48,124 bases of DNA from an uncultured Mucilaginibacter sp. (lineage in GTDB: Bacteria > Bacteroidota > Bacteroidia > Sphingobacteriales > Sphingobacteriaceae), in contig CAIWRU010000219.1 of NCBI GenBank assembly GCA_903915155.1, positions 1 to 48,124 on the forward strand, written 5' to 3'. Position numbers and translations under genes: made by a program. Of this stretch, positions 33,523 to 41,585 are shown one piece after another; position 1 is the stretch's first letter, and each line of letters begins with the position of its first letter. The notes beneath the pieces were generated by a model. The model ran no database searches, had not been told where the DNA came from, and saw nothing but the letters and a program-made list of their open reading frames with translations.

Positions 33523-33552
33523 TTATATAAATGTAATTAAATATTTATATAA
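33523..33552. promoter_or_regulatory. 10-bp inverted repeat, AT-rich
   Basis: TTATATAAAT (33523-33532) and ATTTATATAA (33543-33552), perfect arms with a 10-base spacer, upstream of the membrane-protein gene at 33509 and downstream of the M56 gene. No T run follows, so an operator is more likely than a terminator. Confidence 0.5.
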
Positions 33553-33580
33553 CCAAATGATTTTCAAACGTTAACCTATT

Positions 33581-35209
33581 TTATTTCTGTTGCGGCGTTT
33601 TATCGGGTGTAGCCTTCGCTTTTTTAGTGGTAATAATAACTACGCCATTAGTTGCCTTGGCCCCATAAAGTGCTGTAGCACTCTGATCCTTTAAAATAGC
33701 TATACTTTCTATATCACTCGGGTTTAGCAGTTTCATATCTTTTGCTGTTATTTCATTTCCGTTCAGGATATATAATGGGTCGTTAATGGAGGGTGTTCCA
33801 AGGCGAATAAATTTTACTGTTTTTAAACCTGTATCCGGTAATGTAGGGCTAACGTTTGTAATAGTAACTTTTCCCTCTAAAGCAAACGATATAGGCACGG
33901 TATATTGCACCCGAACATATTGATGATTTTGTATGCCCGGCATCCATTTTCCCGATGTTAATGTTACTACCCTAACCGCTTCATCCTCCGCGTCTTTATT
34001 TGGGCCGGTTAACGCTTTTACATTGCTTAGCGAGCCATCTTTCTCAATTATAAAGGTTACTATCGCTTTACCCTGTAAATTATTAGCGGCCAATGAAGGC
34101 GGATATTTGATGTTTGTCGCTAAAAATTCGGTGAATTTTACCGGGCCGCCTATAAATTCCGGCTCCTGCTCAACCGCGGCAAATACCGGTTCGATATTGG
34201 TTTTGGTGGTATCAGCGTTTTGGGGTGCATTGATTCCCGGCTGGTGCGGAACAATTACAACGGTTACATTTTTTGCAGGATAATTTTTATCGCCCACAGT
34301 ATCGGCACGTGGCAGAAGCACAACATCTGTTATTGCCGGGGTTGCGAAAACCTGTGCCGCTTTTTTGTTGATGATAGTGACTGCCTTACTGTTATTTACT
34401 GTAGCCGATGATAGAATCAGCATTAACATAAACAACGGTGCCGACAGGCCGTATTTCACCAATGCAATCCGTTGTGATTTGTCTTTTTGAAGCATAATTA
34501 GCCGTTGTTTTAATAAACTGTTGTTAAAAAAGTGATTTAGCAGTACGTGTTCAGGAGAATTAAAGGTTTGGGTTAGCAGCAACAACGCGTATTCGCTTTT
34601 GCTGTTTGCAGATTTAATGGCATGGCTATCGGCAATAAATTCATGTATATGTTTAATGGCCCTACGATAAAAATAAACCACAGGGTTAAACCAGTTAATG
34701 ATCATCACGGCTTCTATAATCAACACATCGGCCGAATGCCATTGTTTGGCATGTACCTGTTCATGCGCATTGATAATGTGGCGGCCGTTGCTTTGTTCGC
34801 TAACTTCGATCTTTTTAAAGAACGAAAAAGGAGCACCCTGCACAGGCTTTTTAATAATTTTATTCAGGGTGATAAGCTGCCATGCCAGTTTTAAGGCCCA
34901 AAACGCTACACCCGCCAAATACAAACCGGCAAATAATTGCCCCCAGTTAACGGGTACATCTTCAACTGGCTTTAAGCCGTGTATAATTACTGGGTTGCTA
35001 TATATAGTGTATTCAACCTTTTGCGTGATGAAAAGGTTCTGCACCCAACCAGCCTGGATAAGCGGTATAAAAAAAGAAAGCAGCGCTGCGCTTACCAGGT
35101 ATATCCTGTTTAGTTGAAAGAACGTTTCCTTGCGCAGCAGCAAGGCATAAAACCCGTAAAACAGCACCAGGTACAGGTTTACCAACAACAAATATTGCCA
35201 CCAGTTCAT
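33581..35209 (-). CDS. BlaR1-type M56 sensor peptidase with TonB and plug-like domains
   Basis: 542 residues. N-terminal helices flank an M56 metallopeptidase domain with HEQVH (149-153) and the third zinc ligand region HEFIADSHAI (about E190); a further helix is at 252-268. Then a TonB C-terminal domain (about 350-445, GGPVKFTEFLATNIKYP, QGKAIVTFIIEKDG) and a short TonB-receptor plug-like tail (about 478-528, PLYILNGNEITAKDM and LKDQSATALYGAKATNGVVII). It should sense envelope stress and cut the adjacent BlaI repressor. It starts one base after the BlaI stop. Confidence 0.9.
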   Translation of the reverse strand: MNWWQYLLLVNLYLVLFYGFYALLLRKETFFQLNRIYLVSAALLSFFIPLIQAGWVQNLFITQKVEYTIYSNPVIIHGLKPVEDVPVNWGQLFAGLYLAGVAFWALKLAWQLITLNKIIKKPVQGAPFSFFKKIEVSEQSNGRHIINAHEQVHAKQWHSADVLIIEAVMIINWFNPVVYFYRRAIKHIHEFIADSHAIKSANSKSEYALLLLTQTFNSPEHVLLNHFFNNSLLKQRLIMLQKDKSQRIALVKYGLSAPLFMLMLILSSATVNNSKAVTIINKKAAQVFATPAITDVVLLPRADTVGDKNYPAKNVTVVIVPHQPGINAPQNADTTKTNIEPVFAAVEQEPEFIGGPVKFTEFLATNIKYPPSLAANNLQGKAIVTFIIEKDGSLSNVKALTGPNKDAEDEAVRVVTLTSGKWMPGIQNHQYVRVQYTVPISFALEGKVTITNVSPTLPDTGLKTVKFIRLGTPSINDPLYILNGNEITAKDMKLLNPSDIESIAILKDQSATALYGAKATNGVVIITTKKAKATPDKTPQQK

Positions 35210-35210
35210 A

Positions 35211-35582
35211 CTATTTATCTTTAAGTTTTTCTATCAGTTTCATTATCTCATCTGCTTCCTTCAGGTCTATCTTTTCCTTCTTCACAAAATAGCTGAACAT
35301 GTGCTTCACCGAATTATCAAAATAGCCGCTCATTAATTTATCAGTAGCAAAATTCTGGTACTCCTCCTTACTTATAATTGGGTAATATTCATGGCTTTTG
35401 CCATAAGCTGTGTGGTTCACAAAGCCCTTGGTCTCCAATATCCTTATTATGGTTGATACCGTGTTATAAGCAGGCTTCGGCTCGGGCAATTGTTCTATCA
35501 CATCCTTAACAAATCCTTTTTCCAATTGCCATAACACCTGCATTAGCTGTTCTTCTGCGCGTGTTAATTCTTTAATTTCCAT
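35211..35582 (-). CDS. BlaI/MecI-family transcriptional repressor
   Basis: 123 residues of winged-helix repressor: LTRAEEQLMQVLWQLEKGFVKDV, then the recognition region PKPAYNTVSTIIRILETKGFVNH and a dimerisation helix (MSGYFDNSVKHMFSYF). It pairs with the M56 peptidase gene one base downstream, the classical blaI-blaR arrangement. In Bacteroidetes such pairs often regulate themselves or envelope genes rather than beta-lactamase, and no beta-lactamase is here. Palindromes at 35583 and 35597 are its likely operators. Confidence 0.93.
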   Translation of the reverse strand: MEIKELTRAEEQLMQVLWQLEKGFVKDVIEQLPEPKPAYNTVSTIIRILETKGFVNHTAYGKSHEYYPIISKEEYQNFATDKLMSGYFDNSVKHMFSYFVKKEKIDLKEADEIMKLIEKLKDK

Positions 35583-35594
35583 AACTGATCAGTT
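35583..35594. promoter_or_regulatory. Palindrome AACTGATCAGTT at the blaI start
   Basis: A perfect 12-base palindrome directly abutting the blaI ATG (35580-35582). Confidence 0.4.
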
Positions 35595-35596
35595 TA

Positions 35597-35620
35597 CGTC
35601 TGTTTATAAAATAACAGACG
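35597..35620. promoter_or_regulatory. Probable BlaI autoregulatory operator
   Basis: CGTCTGTT (35597-35604) and AACAGACG (35613-35620), perfect 8-bp arms with an 8-base TATAAAAT spacer, 15 bases upstream of the repressor ATG. Location and symmetry suit a BlaI dimer site. Confidence 0.65.
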
Positions 35621-35728
35621 GGTTTATAAAAATAAAGTTATAACTAAATGATTAGTTATGCAACTATTTTTTAAATTTATTTCAACATTTGTAAGGCGGC
35701 CCGGTTATAAGGGCTTACAAAACCAATT

Positions 35729-37132
35729 ATGTATATAACCTTTCACGGGGCGGCCCGCGTTGTTACCGGCAGCAAGCACTTAGTACAGTTGAATGATGGC
35801 ACTACCGTTTTGTTGGATTGTGGCATGTTCCAGGGGATGGGCGAGCAAACCGAAGAGTTGAATGAGCATTTTGGATTTAACCCCAAAAAGGTTGACCATA
35901 TGATATTGTCGCATGCGCATATTGACCATTGCGGGTTGATACCACGGTTGGTAGCGGAAGGTTTTAATGGGCAAATATATTGCACATCGGCCACGATGGA
36001 CCTGGTGAGGATATTACTACTTGATTCGGCCAAAATACAGGAACAGGATGTTGCCTACAGCAACAAGCACCGTGCCCGTACCGGGCAACCGTTGTTAGAA
36101 GCACTTTATACAGATGATGATGTAACGGCAGCCCTTCACCTGTTTAAAATTGTTGAATTTAACGAGGAGTTTGCCATTACCCCACGCATAAAATTTAAGT
36201 TTACCGATGCCGGCCATATTTTAGGCGCTGCTGCAGTACACCTGGAAATTTTGGAGGATGGCAAGCTTACCCGGATAACCTTTAGCGGCGATGTTGGTCG
36301 TTACGGCGATATGCTGTTAAAAAACCCGCAGACCTTTCCGCAGGCAGATTATATTTTGCTTGAATCGACCTATGGCGACTCGCTCCATAAGGAGCTTGCC
36401 CCTATTGGCGACGCACTGCTTGAAATAATAAAACAAACCTGCCTTGTACAAAACGGCAAAGTTATTATACCCGCATTCAGCGTTGGCCGCACGCAGGAAT
36501 TGCTATATGCCCTTAACTCACTTGAATTAAAAGGCACACTGCCTGATCTGCCTTATTATGTAGATAGCCCACTCTCTGCAAAAGCCACACAGGTGTTGAT
36601 GAACCACCCCGAGGTTTATAATAATGAGGTGAAGGATGTATTAAAGGTTGACGTCAATCCCTTCGCATTTAAGGGCCTGCGATTTATTGAATCGACCGAA
36701 GAATCCATCGCTTTAAACACCGATCCGCGGCCTTGTGTTATTATATCATCATCGGGCATGGCCGAGGCGGGCAGGGTGAAACATCATATTAAAAACAACA
36801 TTGGCAATGCAAAAAATACCATTTTAATGGTAGGCTATTGCGAACCAAATTCGTTAGGCGGCCGGCTGATACGTGGCGACCACGAAGTACATATTTTTGG
36901 AGAGCCTTTTGAGGTAAAGGCGGGCGTACAAGCCATAAAATCGATGAGCGCCCATGGCGATTATGAGGATTTGCTACATTTCCTATCATGCCAGGACCCG
37001 GCCAAGGTAAAACAACTATTTTTAGTGCATGGCGAATACGAAGTGCAGCAGCATTTCAAAAAAACGCTGAACGATAAGGGATTTATGAATGTGGAGATAC
37101 CCTACCAACACCAAAGGATTGAGCTAGATTAA
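35729..37132 (+). CDS. MBL-fold beta-CASP nuclease-like protein
   Basis: 467 residues. Metallo-beta-lactamase zinc motifs: SHAHIDHCG (H62, H64, D66, H67), a later His in DAGHILGAAAVHLE and the Asp in ITFSGDVGRYGD. A beta-CASP domain follows (PAFSVGRTQELLYAL, VDSPLSAKATQV), and the C terminus has the RNA-specificity motif SSSGMAEAGRVKHHIKNN and a final H in VHGEYEVQQHF. It resembles CPSF73/YSH1-type RNases, so an RNA-processing role is likely. Single plus-strand gene, divergent from blaI, 51 bases before the next promoter region. Confidence 0.92.
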   Translation: MYITFHGAARVVTGSKHLVQLNDGTTVLLDCGMFQGMGEQTEELNEHFGFNPKKVDHMILSHAHIDHCGLIPRLVAEGFNGQIYCTSATMDLVRILLLDSAKIQEQDVAYSNKHRARTGQPLLEALYTDDDVTAALHLFKIVEFNEEFAITPRIKFKFTDAGHILGAAAVHLEILEDGKLTRITFSGDVGRYGDMLLKNPQTFPQADYILLESTYGDSLHKELAPIGDALLEIIKQTCLVQNGKVIIPAFSVGRTQELLYALNSLELKGTLPDLPYYVDSPLSAKATQVLMNHPEVYNNEVKDVLKVDVNPFAFKGLRFIESTEESIALNTDPRPCVIISSSGMAEAGRVKHHIKNNIGNAKNTILMVGYCEPNSLGGRLIRGDHEVHIFGEPFEVKAGVQAIKSMSAHGDYEDLLHFLSCQDPAKVKQLFLVHGEYEVQQHFKKTLNDKGFMNVEIPYQHQRIELD

Positions 37133-37143
37133 AAACAAAATGT

Positions 37144-37185
37144 GGAAATTTTTCTTTTTATTTCGGAAATTTTTCCATATATTTG
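37144..37185 (+). promoter_or_regulatory. Promoter and direct-repeat operator of the Xre/RES module
   Basis: GGAAATTTTTC occurs twice, at 37144-37154 and 37165-37175, 21 bases (two helical turns) apart. The second copy ends just before the -7 box TATATTTG (37178-37185), so the bound repressor would cover the promoter. The Xre antitoxin is the obvious candidate. Confidence 0.6.
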
Positions 37186-37203
37186 ATTTTAGGAATTAAA
37201 GTT

Positions 37204-37677
37204 ATGGCAGCAAAAAAGAAAGTTAAACCTTATGATACCGATGGATTACCTTCGGGCTTATTAGCCGAACCGGCAGTATCATACAACTATCGCCCAGCCT
37301 ATGCTAATGATATCAACCTACTAATGCGTTCAAAGCAGGGGCTTAATGCTAAGGCTGCCCTTGATTTTATTTCGCTTTCAGGTTTTACGCAGGATGAATT
37401 CCAGGAAACTTTCAAAACTACAGTTAAAACCATACAAAACCATGTTACCCGTGAGCTAACTCTCGATTCCGTATTAAGTGAAAAGCTTCTTAAGTCATTT
37501 GAATTATTTGATAAGGGCGTTGAAATATTTGGCACAGCCGATAATTTTCACAGGTGGCTCAACAAACCTGCTTTTGGTTTGGGATACCAGGTACCTATAA
37601 CTTTAATGGATACTATTACGGGTATAAAGCTTATTATGGAAGAACTGCTAAGGATTGAGTTTGGCGCTTTAGCCTGA
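37204..37677 (+). CDS. Xre/ParS-type antitoxin (DUF2384)
   Basis: 157 residues from the ATG at 37204 (MAAKKKVKPYDTDGL). A frame seven codons longer starts inside the promoter box and is rejected. An N-terminal Xre-like helical domain (NAKAALDFISLSGFTQDEF...KTIQNHV) is followed by a DUF2384 C-terminal domain (ELFDKGVEIFGTADNFHRWLNKPAFGLG) that blocks the RES toxin active site in known complexes. The RES toxin gene starts two bases after its stop. Confidence 0.92.
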   Translation: MAAKKKVKPYDTDGLPSGLLAEPAVSYNYRPAYANDINLLMRSKQGLNAKAALDFISLSGFTQDEFQETFKTTVKTIQNHVTRELTLDSVLSEKLLKSFELFDKGVEIFGTADNFHRWLNKPAFGLGYQVPITLMDTITGIKLIMEELLRIEFGALA

Positions 37678-37679
37678 TT

Positions 37680-38129
37680 ATGCTAATTTATAGAATACTT
37701 TTAGCTAAATATGGTGAAAAACTAATCGGCTCACGATATGCTGCACGTTGGAATTCAGATGATATCGAGGTAATCTATAACGCCTCCTCACGTTCGTTAG
37801 CTTGCCTTGAAATTGTTGTTCACCGTGACCAGGAAGGGCTGAACAAATTATTTAATGTATTAACTATTGATTGCCCCGATAAGCTCAAAATAGAAATTAT
37901 AAATTTGAATGATCTCCCTCCAAACTGGGCAGATTACAGTAATATCCATATCACACAACAAATTGGCGATAGTTGGATAAAAGAAAACCAATCGGCTATA
38001 CTACAGGTGCCTTCAGCTATAATAAACGAAGAAGTAAACTACCTGCTTAATCCTAATCACCCGGATTTTAAACATATCAAACTTATCAAAACCCAGCCCT
38101 TTACTTTTGATGGGCGGATAAAAGAATAG
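37680..38129 (+). CDS. RES-domain toxin (NAD+-degrading)
   Basis: 149 residues of the RES family, which depletes NAD+ by phosphorolysis and so arrests growth. The conserved Arg-Glu-Ser regions are visible: LIYRILLAKYGEKLIGSRYAA, YNASSRSLACLEIVVH (Glu), and LQVPSAIINEEVNYLLNP (Ser), with ARWN in between. It lies two bases after the Xre antitoxin gene and ends the operon. Complete, with no sign of decay. Confidence 0.92.
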   Translation: MLIYRILLAKYGEKLIGSRYAARWNSDDIEVIYNASSRSLACLEIVVHRDQEGLNKLFNVLTIDCPDKLKIEIINLNDLPPNWADYSNIHITQQIGDSWIKENQSAILQVPSAIINEEVNYLLNPNHPDFKHIKLIKTQPFTFDGRIKE

Positions 38130-38400
38130 GCTTACCATTGATAGTGTAAGGAAATTGACAAGCAATTATACCTCACCACCAAAGAATCGGACTACCTTAC
38201 TTACCTGTGGCTTTTAACATACAATGTGTAATGTTATAAAAGCTTTAAAACATACACACATAATTTTCGGCATGAATAAAACAGTATTATTTCGTTGTAA
38301 TACATATTTTTTCTAAATAATAGAATTTCAGTGCCTTTTGGAATAGTAGTTGCATAGGAATTGATGAACACAAAAAATCATTAATTAAAAAATCTACATT

Positions 38401-38952
38401 ATGGCTACTAAAACAACAACGGCAAAATCTGCTTCGGCAGCAACCCGTACACCCAAACAGGAAAACGCACTGAAAGAACTATTTGTTGACGAATTAAAAG
38501 ACATTTACTGGGCCGAGCAACACCTGGTAAAAGCGCTGCCTAAAATGATAAAAGGCGCTACGTCGGACGAATTAAAACAAACTATTACCGATCACCTTGA
38601 GCAAACCAAAAATCACGTTACCCGCCTTGAAAGCGCCTTTGAATCTATCGGCGAAAAAGCAAAATCCGTAAAAAGTGAGGCTATGGCCGGTTTGTTAAAA
38701 GAAGCTGAGGAGCTTTTGGAAGAAACCGATAAAGGTACCGAAGTAAGGGATGTGGCTATTATATCGGCATCGCAAAAAGTTGAGCATTATGAAATTGCTT
38801 CTTATGGAACCATGCGCACACTGGCAGGCGTGTTAGGATTTACCGAAGCACAAAAAATACTGGATGAAACATTGGCCGAGGAAAAGGAAGCCGATTCATT
38901 ACTTACACAGGTAGCTGAAAGCTATGTGAACGAAGCTGCCGCCGCAGAATAA
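38401..38952 (+). CDS. DUF892 (YciE/YciF-type) ferritin-like protein
   Basis: 183 residues with a Lys/Thr/Ala-rich head (1-22), then a four-helix ferritin-like domain: LKELFVDELKDIYWAEQHLVKALPKM, a DHLEQTKNHVTRLESAFE helix, and ASQKVEHYEIASYGTMRTLA. The Glu/His positions for a di-iron site are present (E in VDELKDIYWAEQ and in EHYEIASYG). Family members are induced by osmotic or general stress. Single gene with a strong terminator. Confidence 0.92.
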   Translation: MATKTTTAKSASAATRTPKQENALKELFVDELKDIYWAEQHLVKALPKMIKGATSDELKQTITDHLEQTKNHVTRLESAFESIGEKAKSVKSEAMAGLLKEAEELLEETDKGTEVRDVAIISASQKVEHYEIASYGTMRTLAGVLGFTEAQKILDETLAEEKEADSLLTQVAESYVNEAAAAE

Positions 38953-38976
38953 TTCTTTTTTTGTAATTATGTTTAG

Positions 38977-39014
38977 GGCGCCGTTGAAGATTTCAACGGC
39001 GCCTTTATTTTTTA
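38977..39014 (+). terminator. Intrinsic terminator of the DUF892 gene
   Basis: GGCGCCGTTGAA (38977-38988) and TTCAACGGCGCC (38992-39003), perfect 12-bp stem with a GAT loop, then a T-rich tail that overlaps the stop of the convergent peptidase gene. Confidence 0.9.
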
Positions 39015-40568
39015 ATTAGCGGCTGGCTTTGGTAAGTCCTTACGCGGTATCATATCATTGCGCTGCGACGTATTATACACAAACCACGCTACAATAGTGG
39101 CGGCTTGTTTCAGGTCGTCTTCGGCCAATTTATCGTAGGTGTCCTGGTTGGTGTGGTGGGTGCGGGTACCATAATCCATGCTATCCTGTATAAACTCAAA
39201 ACCGGGGATGCCAACTGCGTCAAATGAAACATGGTCGGTACTTCCTGTGTTTCTTATGGTTACTATGGCGGGGCTTATATCCTTAAAGGGCTCAAGCCAC
39301 GATTTGAATATTGGCGCGGCTGCTGAATCGCCTTGTAAATAAATTCCATCTATCCTGCCGGTGCCATTATCTAAATTATAATAGGCCGATATTGTTGCTT
39401 GCTCAGGCTTTAATACCATAGTTTTCGGGTCGCCGAAATGGTTAAGGACATAGCCTTGTGAGCCAAATAGGCCCTGCTCTTCTGAACTCCATAAGGCTAT
39501 ACGTATGGTACGTTTTGGCTTAAAATTAACCGCTTTTAAAATGCGCATTACTTCCATCATTACGGCACTGCCTGCACCGTTATCGGTTGCGCCGGTGGCG
39601 CCATGCCATGAATCGAGGTGGCCGCCTATCATTACTACCTGGTCTTTCAGGTGCTTGTCGGTACCGGGTATTTCGGCTACTACGTCATAACCCTGCAGGT
39701 CGTCGTTATAAAATTGGGTTTTAATATCAGCTTCCATGTTAACTTTTATGCCGGCTTTTACCAGGCGTAAGATACGCTGGAAGTCTTCGCTGCTAACTTC
39801 AAGTTCGGGGTTGGTTGCTTTGGCAGTATCGGCATATGAGGCACCATTGGTGGTAAATACCGTACCATCGGTACCGCGTGCCTGGGTTAATACTAAGGCG
39901 ACGTGTTCGTTTAATAAAAACTCGTTTATAGCCGCCCGTAAAGCCAGTGCTTTGCGCCTGGCAACAAATGCCGGCGAGTTGCGGTTAAATGCCGCCCTCT
40001 GGTTTTCTTTCGAGGTGGCGTTGGCCATTGCGGTGAGAGCGCTGTCGGTGTAGCGTACGGCATCGGGTTTGTAGGTGCGCTCCACATTGGGGCGGGTATC
40101 AAATAATACTATTTTACCTTGTAGTGTGCCTTTGTATTTGGCCATGTCGGGCAGGCTATCGGCTTTTATTAAAACCACGTTGCTACTTACGGGGCCATTA
40201 GTACCCGGGGTCCAGGCTTTTGGTATTGCAATGATTGCATGATAATAAGGTGCGGTAATGGCTGCATAATTTTTTTGTATTTCCCAGCCTTTGCCAAATT
40301 TGCCCCAAGGTTCGCGTTTGGCGTTTGCAAGGCCCCAGGTGGTTAGCTGTTTTACTGCCCAATCCTGGGCATGTTTTAATTGAGGCGAACCCGATATGCG
40401 GGGACCCGACACATCGGTTAAATAAAATGCAGTTTCCATTACTTTGGAGTGCTTTAATCCTTCGTCCCGGATCTTATGGGCCATTGCAGTATCAATGGAT
40501 TCCTGGGCAAATGAGGGTGCAGCAATTGCCGCTGCCAGCAGGCAGGTGAAAAGTAGTTTTTTCTTCAT
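39012..40568 (-). CDS. Secreted M28-family metallopeptidase
   Basis: 518 residues with a signal peptide (MKKKLLFTCLLAAAIAAPSFA). A protease-associated domain lies at about 115-270 and an M28 zinc aminopeptidase/carboxypeptidase domain at the C terminus. Zinc and catalytic residues are present: GGHLDSWHGATGATDNGAG, SSEEQGLFGSQGYV, and the late HHTNQDTYDK. NYNLDNGTGRIDGI-type text (YYNLDNGTGR) is also typical. It probably trims peptides in the periplasm or outside. Divergent from the small gene at 40677. Confidence 0.92.
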   Translation of the reverse strand: MKKKLLFTCLLAAAIAAPSFAQESIDTAMAHKIRDEGLKHSKVMETAFYLTDVSGPRISGSPQLKHAQDWAVKQLTTWGLANAKREPWGKFGKGWEIQKNYAAITAPYYHAIIAIPKAWTPGTNGPVSSNVVLIKADSLPDMAKYKGTLQGKIVLFDTRPNVERTYKPDAVRYTDSALTAMANATSKENQRAAFNRNSPAFVARRKALALRAAINEFLLNEHVALVLTQARGTDGTVFTTNGASYADTAKATNPELEVSSEDFQRILRLVKAGIKVNMEADIKTQFYNDDLQGYDVVAEIPGTDKHLKDQVVMIGGHLDSWHGATGATDNGAGSAVMMEVMRILKAVNFKPKRTIRIALWSSEEQGLFGSQGYVLNHFGDPKTMVLKPEQATISAYYNLDNGTGRIDGIYLQGDSAAAPIFKSWLEPFKDISPAIVTIRNTGSTDHVSFDAVGIPGFEFIQDSMDYGTRTHHTNQDTYDKLAEDDLKQAATIVAWFVYNTSQRNDMIPRKDLPKPAAN

Positions 40569-40664
40569 GCTAATAATGAGATCAGTTAAAACAAACTTAT
40601 CTAATAATTAACACAAAACGTAAAAAGAGATTTAACAAAATTGTTACAGGGCAAATATTTGAAT

Positions 40665-40672
40665 TATATTTG
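40665..40672 (+). promoter_or_regulatory. Candidate -7 box of the small gene at 40677
   Basis: TATATTTG preceded by TTG (40641-40643) at 21 bases; it ends four bases before the ATG, predicting a leaderless transcript. Confidence 0.55.
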
Positions 40673-40676
40673 AATA

Positions 40677-40883
40677 ATGAGTTCGTATCCTTTAGACAGA
40701 ACCGCCTTTAAAGCGCAGACAGCCGAAGAAGCTTCAAAAAGTCACGCTGCTTATTATAGAGAGCTATCATGGCAAGAACGGTTACGTGTTGCCAATTATT
40801 TAAACAGTATTGCTTTCAACTATCCTGAAAATGAGCCACCCAAAATGGATAAAACAGTTTTTAGTATGAGAAGCCGTAAGTAA
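40677..40883 (+). CDS. Small conserved protein of unknown function
   Basis: 68 residues, MSSYPLDRTAFKAQTAEEASK with LSWQERLRVANYLNSIAFNYP and KMDKTVFSMRSRK. I recognise it as a common small Bacteroidetes hypothetical protein but know no function. The central helix and basic tail suggest a nucleic-acid or protein-binding adaptor; that is a guess. Its TAA is immediately adjacent to the stop codon of the convergent response-regulator gene. Confidence 0.75.
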   Translation: MSSYPLDRTAFKAQTAEEASKSHAAYYRELSWQERLRVANYLNSIAFNYPENEPPKMDKTVFSMRSRK

Positions 40884-41576
40884 TTAATTAATCAGCAACT
40901 TATAGCCCCTGCCATGCACATTAATGATTTCAACATTAGGGTCATCCTTTAAATACTTGCGTATTTTACTTAAGAACACATCCATACTGCGGCCGTTAAA
41001 GTAGTTGTCGTCGTGCCATATATTCAGGAGTGCTTCCTCGCGGGTAAGCACTTCGTTTTTGCGCAGGCAAAGTAAGCGAAGCAGTTCGGCTTCTTTGGTT
41101 GATAGTTTTTGGTGGGTGCCGTCTATGGAAATGATCTGGCCGGTATAATCAAATTCGTACTTGCCCACTTTAAAGTGCGATTGCTTTTCTTCCTCCTTTT
41201 TTTCGGAGTTTTCGGTACGTTTTAATAAAGCATTTATCCTGAGTAGCAGCTCTTCAATACGGAAGGGTTTGGTGATATAATCATCGCCGCCTAAGTTAAA
41301 GGCCTGCATTTTATCTTCAATCATACCTTTCGCGGTAGCAAAAATAATGGGCACGTAGCTGTTTATTTTCCTTATTTCCTTACCCAGGGTAAAGCCGTCC
41401 TTTTTGGGCATCATTACATCAAGTATCAGCAGGTCGTAATTTTGTTTGGTAAAGGCGCGCAGGCCCTCGTCGCCGTCCTTACATAAAACAACATCAAACT
41501 TGCCCTTTAGCTGCAGGTAGTCCTGCAGCAATAATCCCAGGTTAGGGTCGTCTTCAACCAATAGTATTTTTTTCAT
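40884..41576 (-). CDS. OmpR-family response regulator
   Basis: 230 residues: receiver domain with acidic pair D9/D10, phosphoacceptor D53 (LLILDVMMPKKDG) and Lys in IFATAKGM, then an OmpR/PhoB winged-helix DNA-binding domain (LSTKEAELLRLLCLRKNEVLTREEALL, ending in VHGRGYKLLIN). It follows its histidine kinase gene after 9 bases. Direct repeats in front of the divergent gene at 43519 are its best candidate target. Confidence 0.95.
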   Translation of the reverse strand: MKKILLVEDDPNLGLLLQDYLQLKGKFDVVLCKDGDEGLRAFTKQNYDLLILDVMMPKKDGFTLGKEIRKINSYVPIIFATAKGMIEDKMQAFNLGGDDYITKPFRIEELLLRINALLKRTENSEKKEEEKQSHFKVGKYEFDYTGQIISIDGTHQKLSTKEAELLRLLCLRKNEVLTREEALLNIWHDDNYFNGRSMDVFLSKIRKYLKDDPNVEIINVHGRGYKLLIN

Positions 41577-41585
41577 GTCGTTGTT

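Noticed and set aside
37183..37203. Longer start of the Xre antitoxin
   Set aside because: The upstream TTG lies within the -7 promoter box; the ATG at 37204 fits better.
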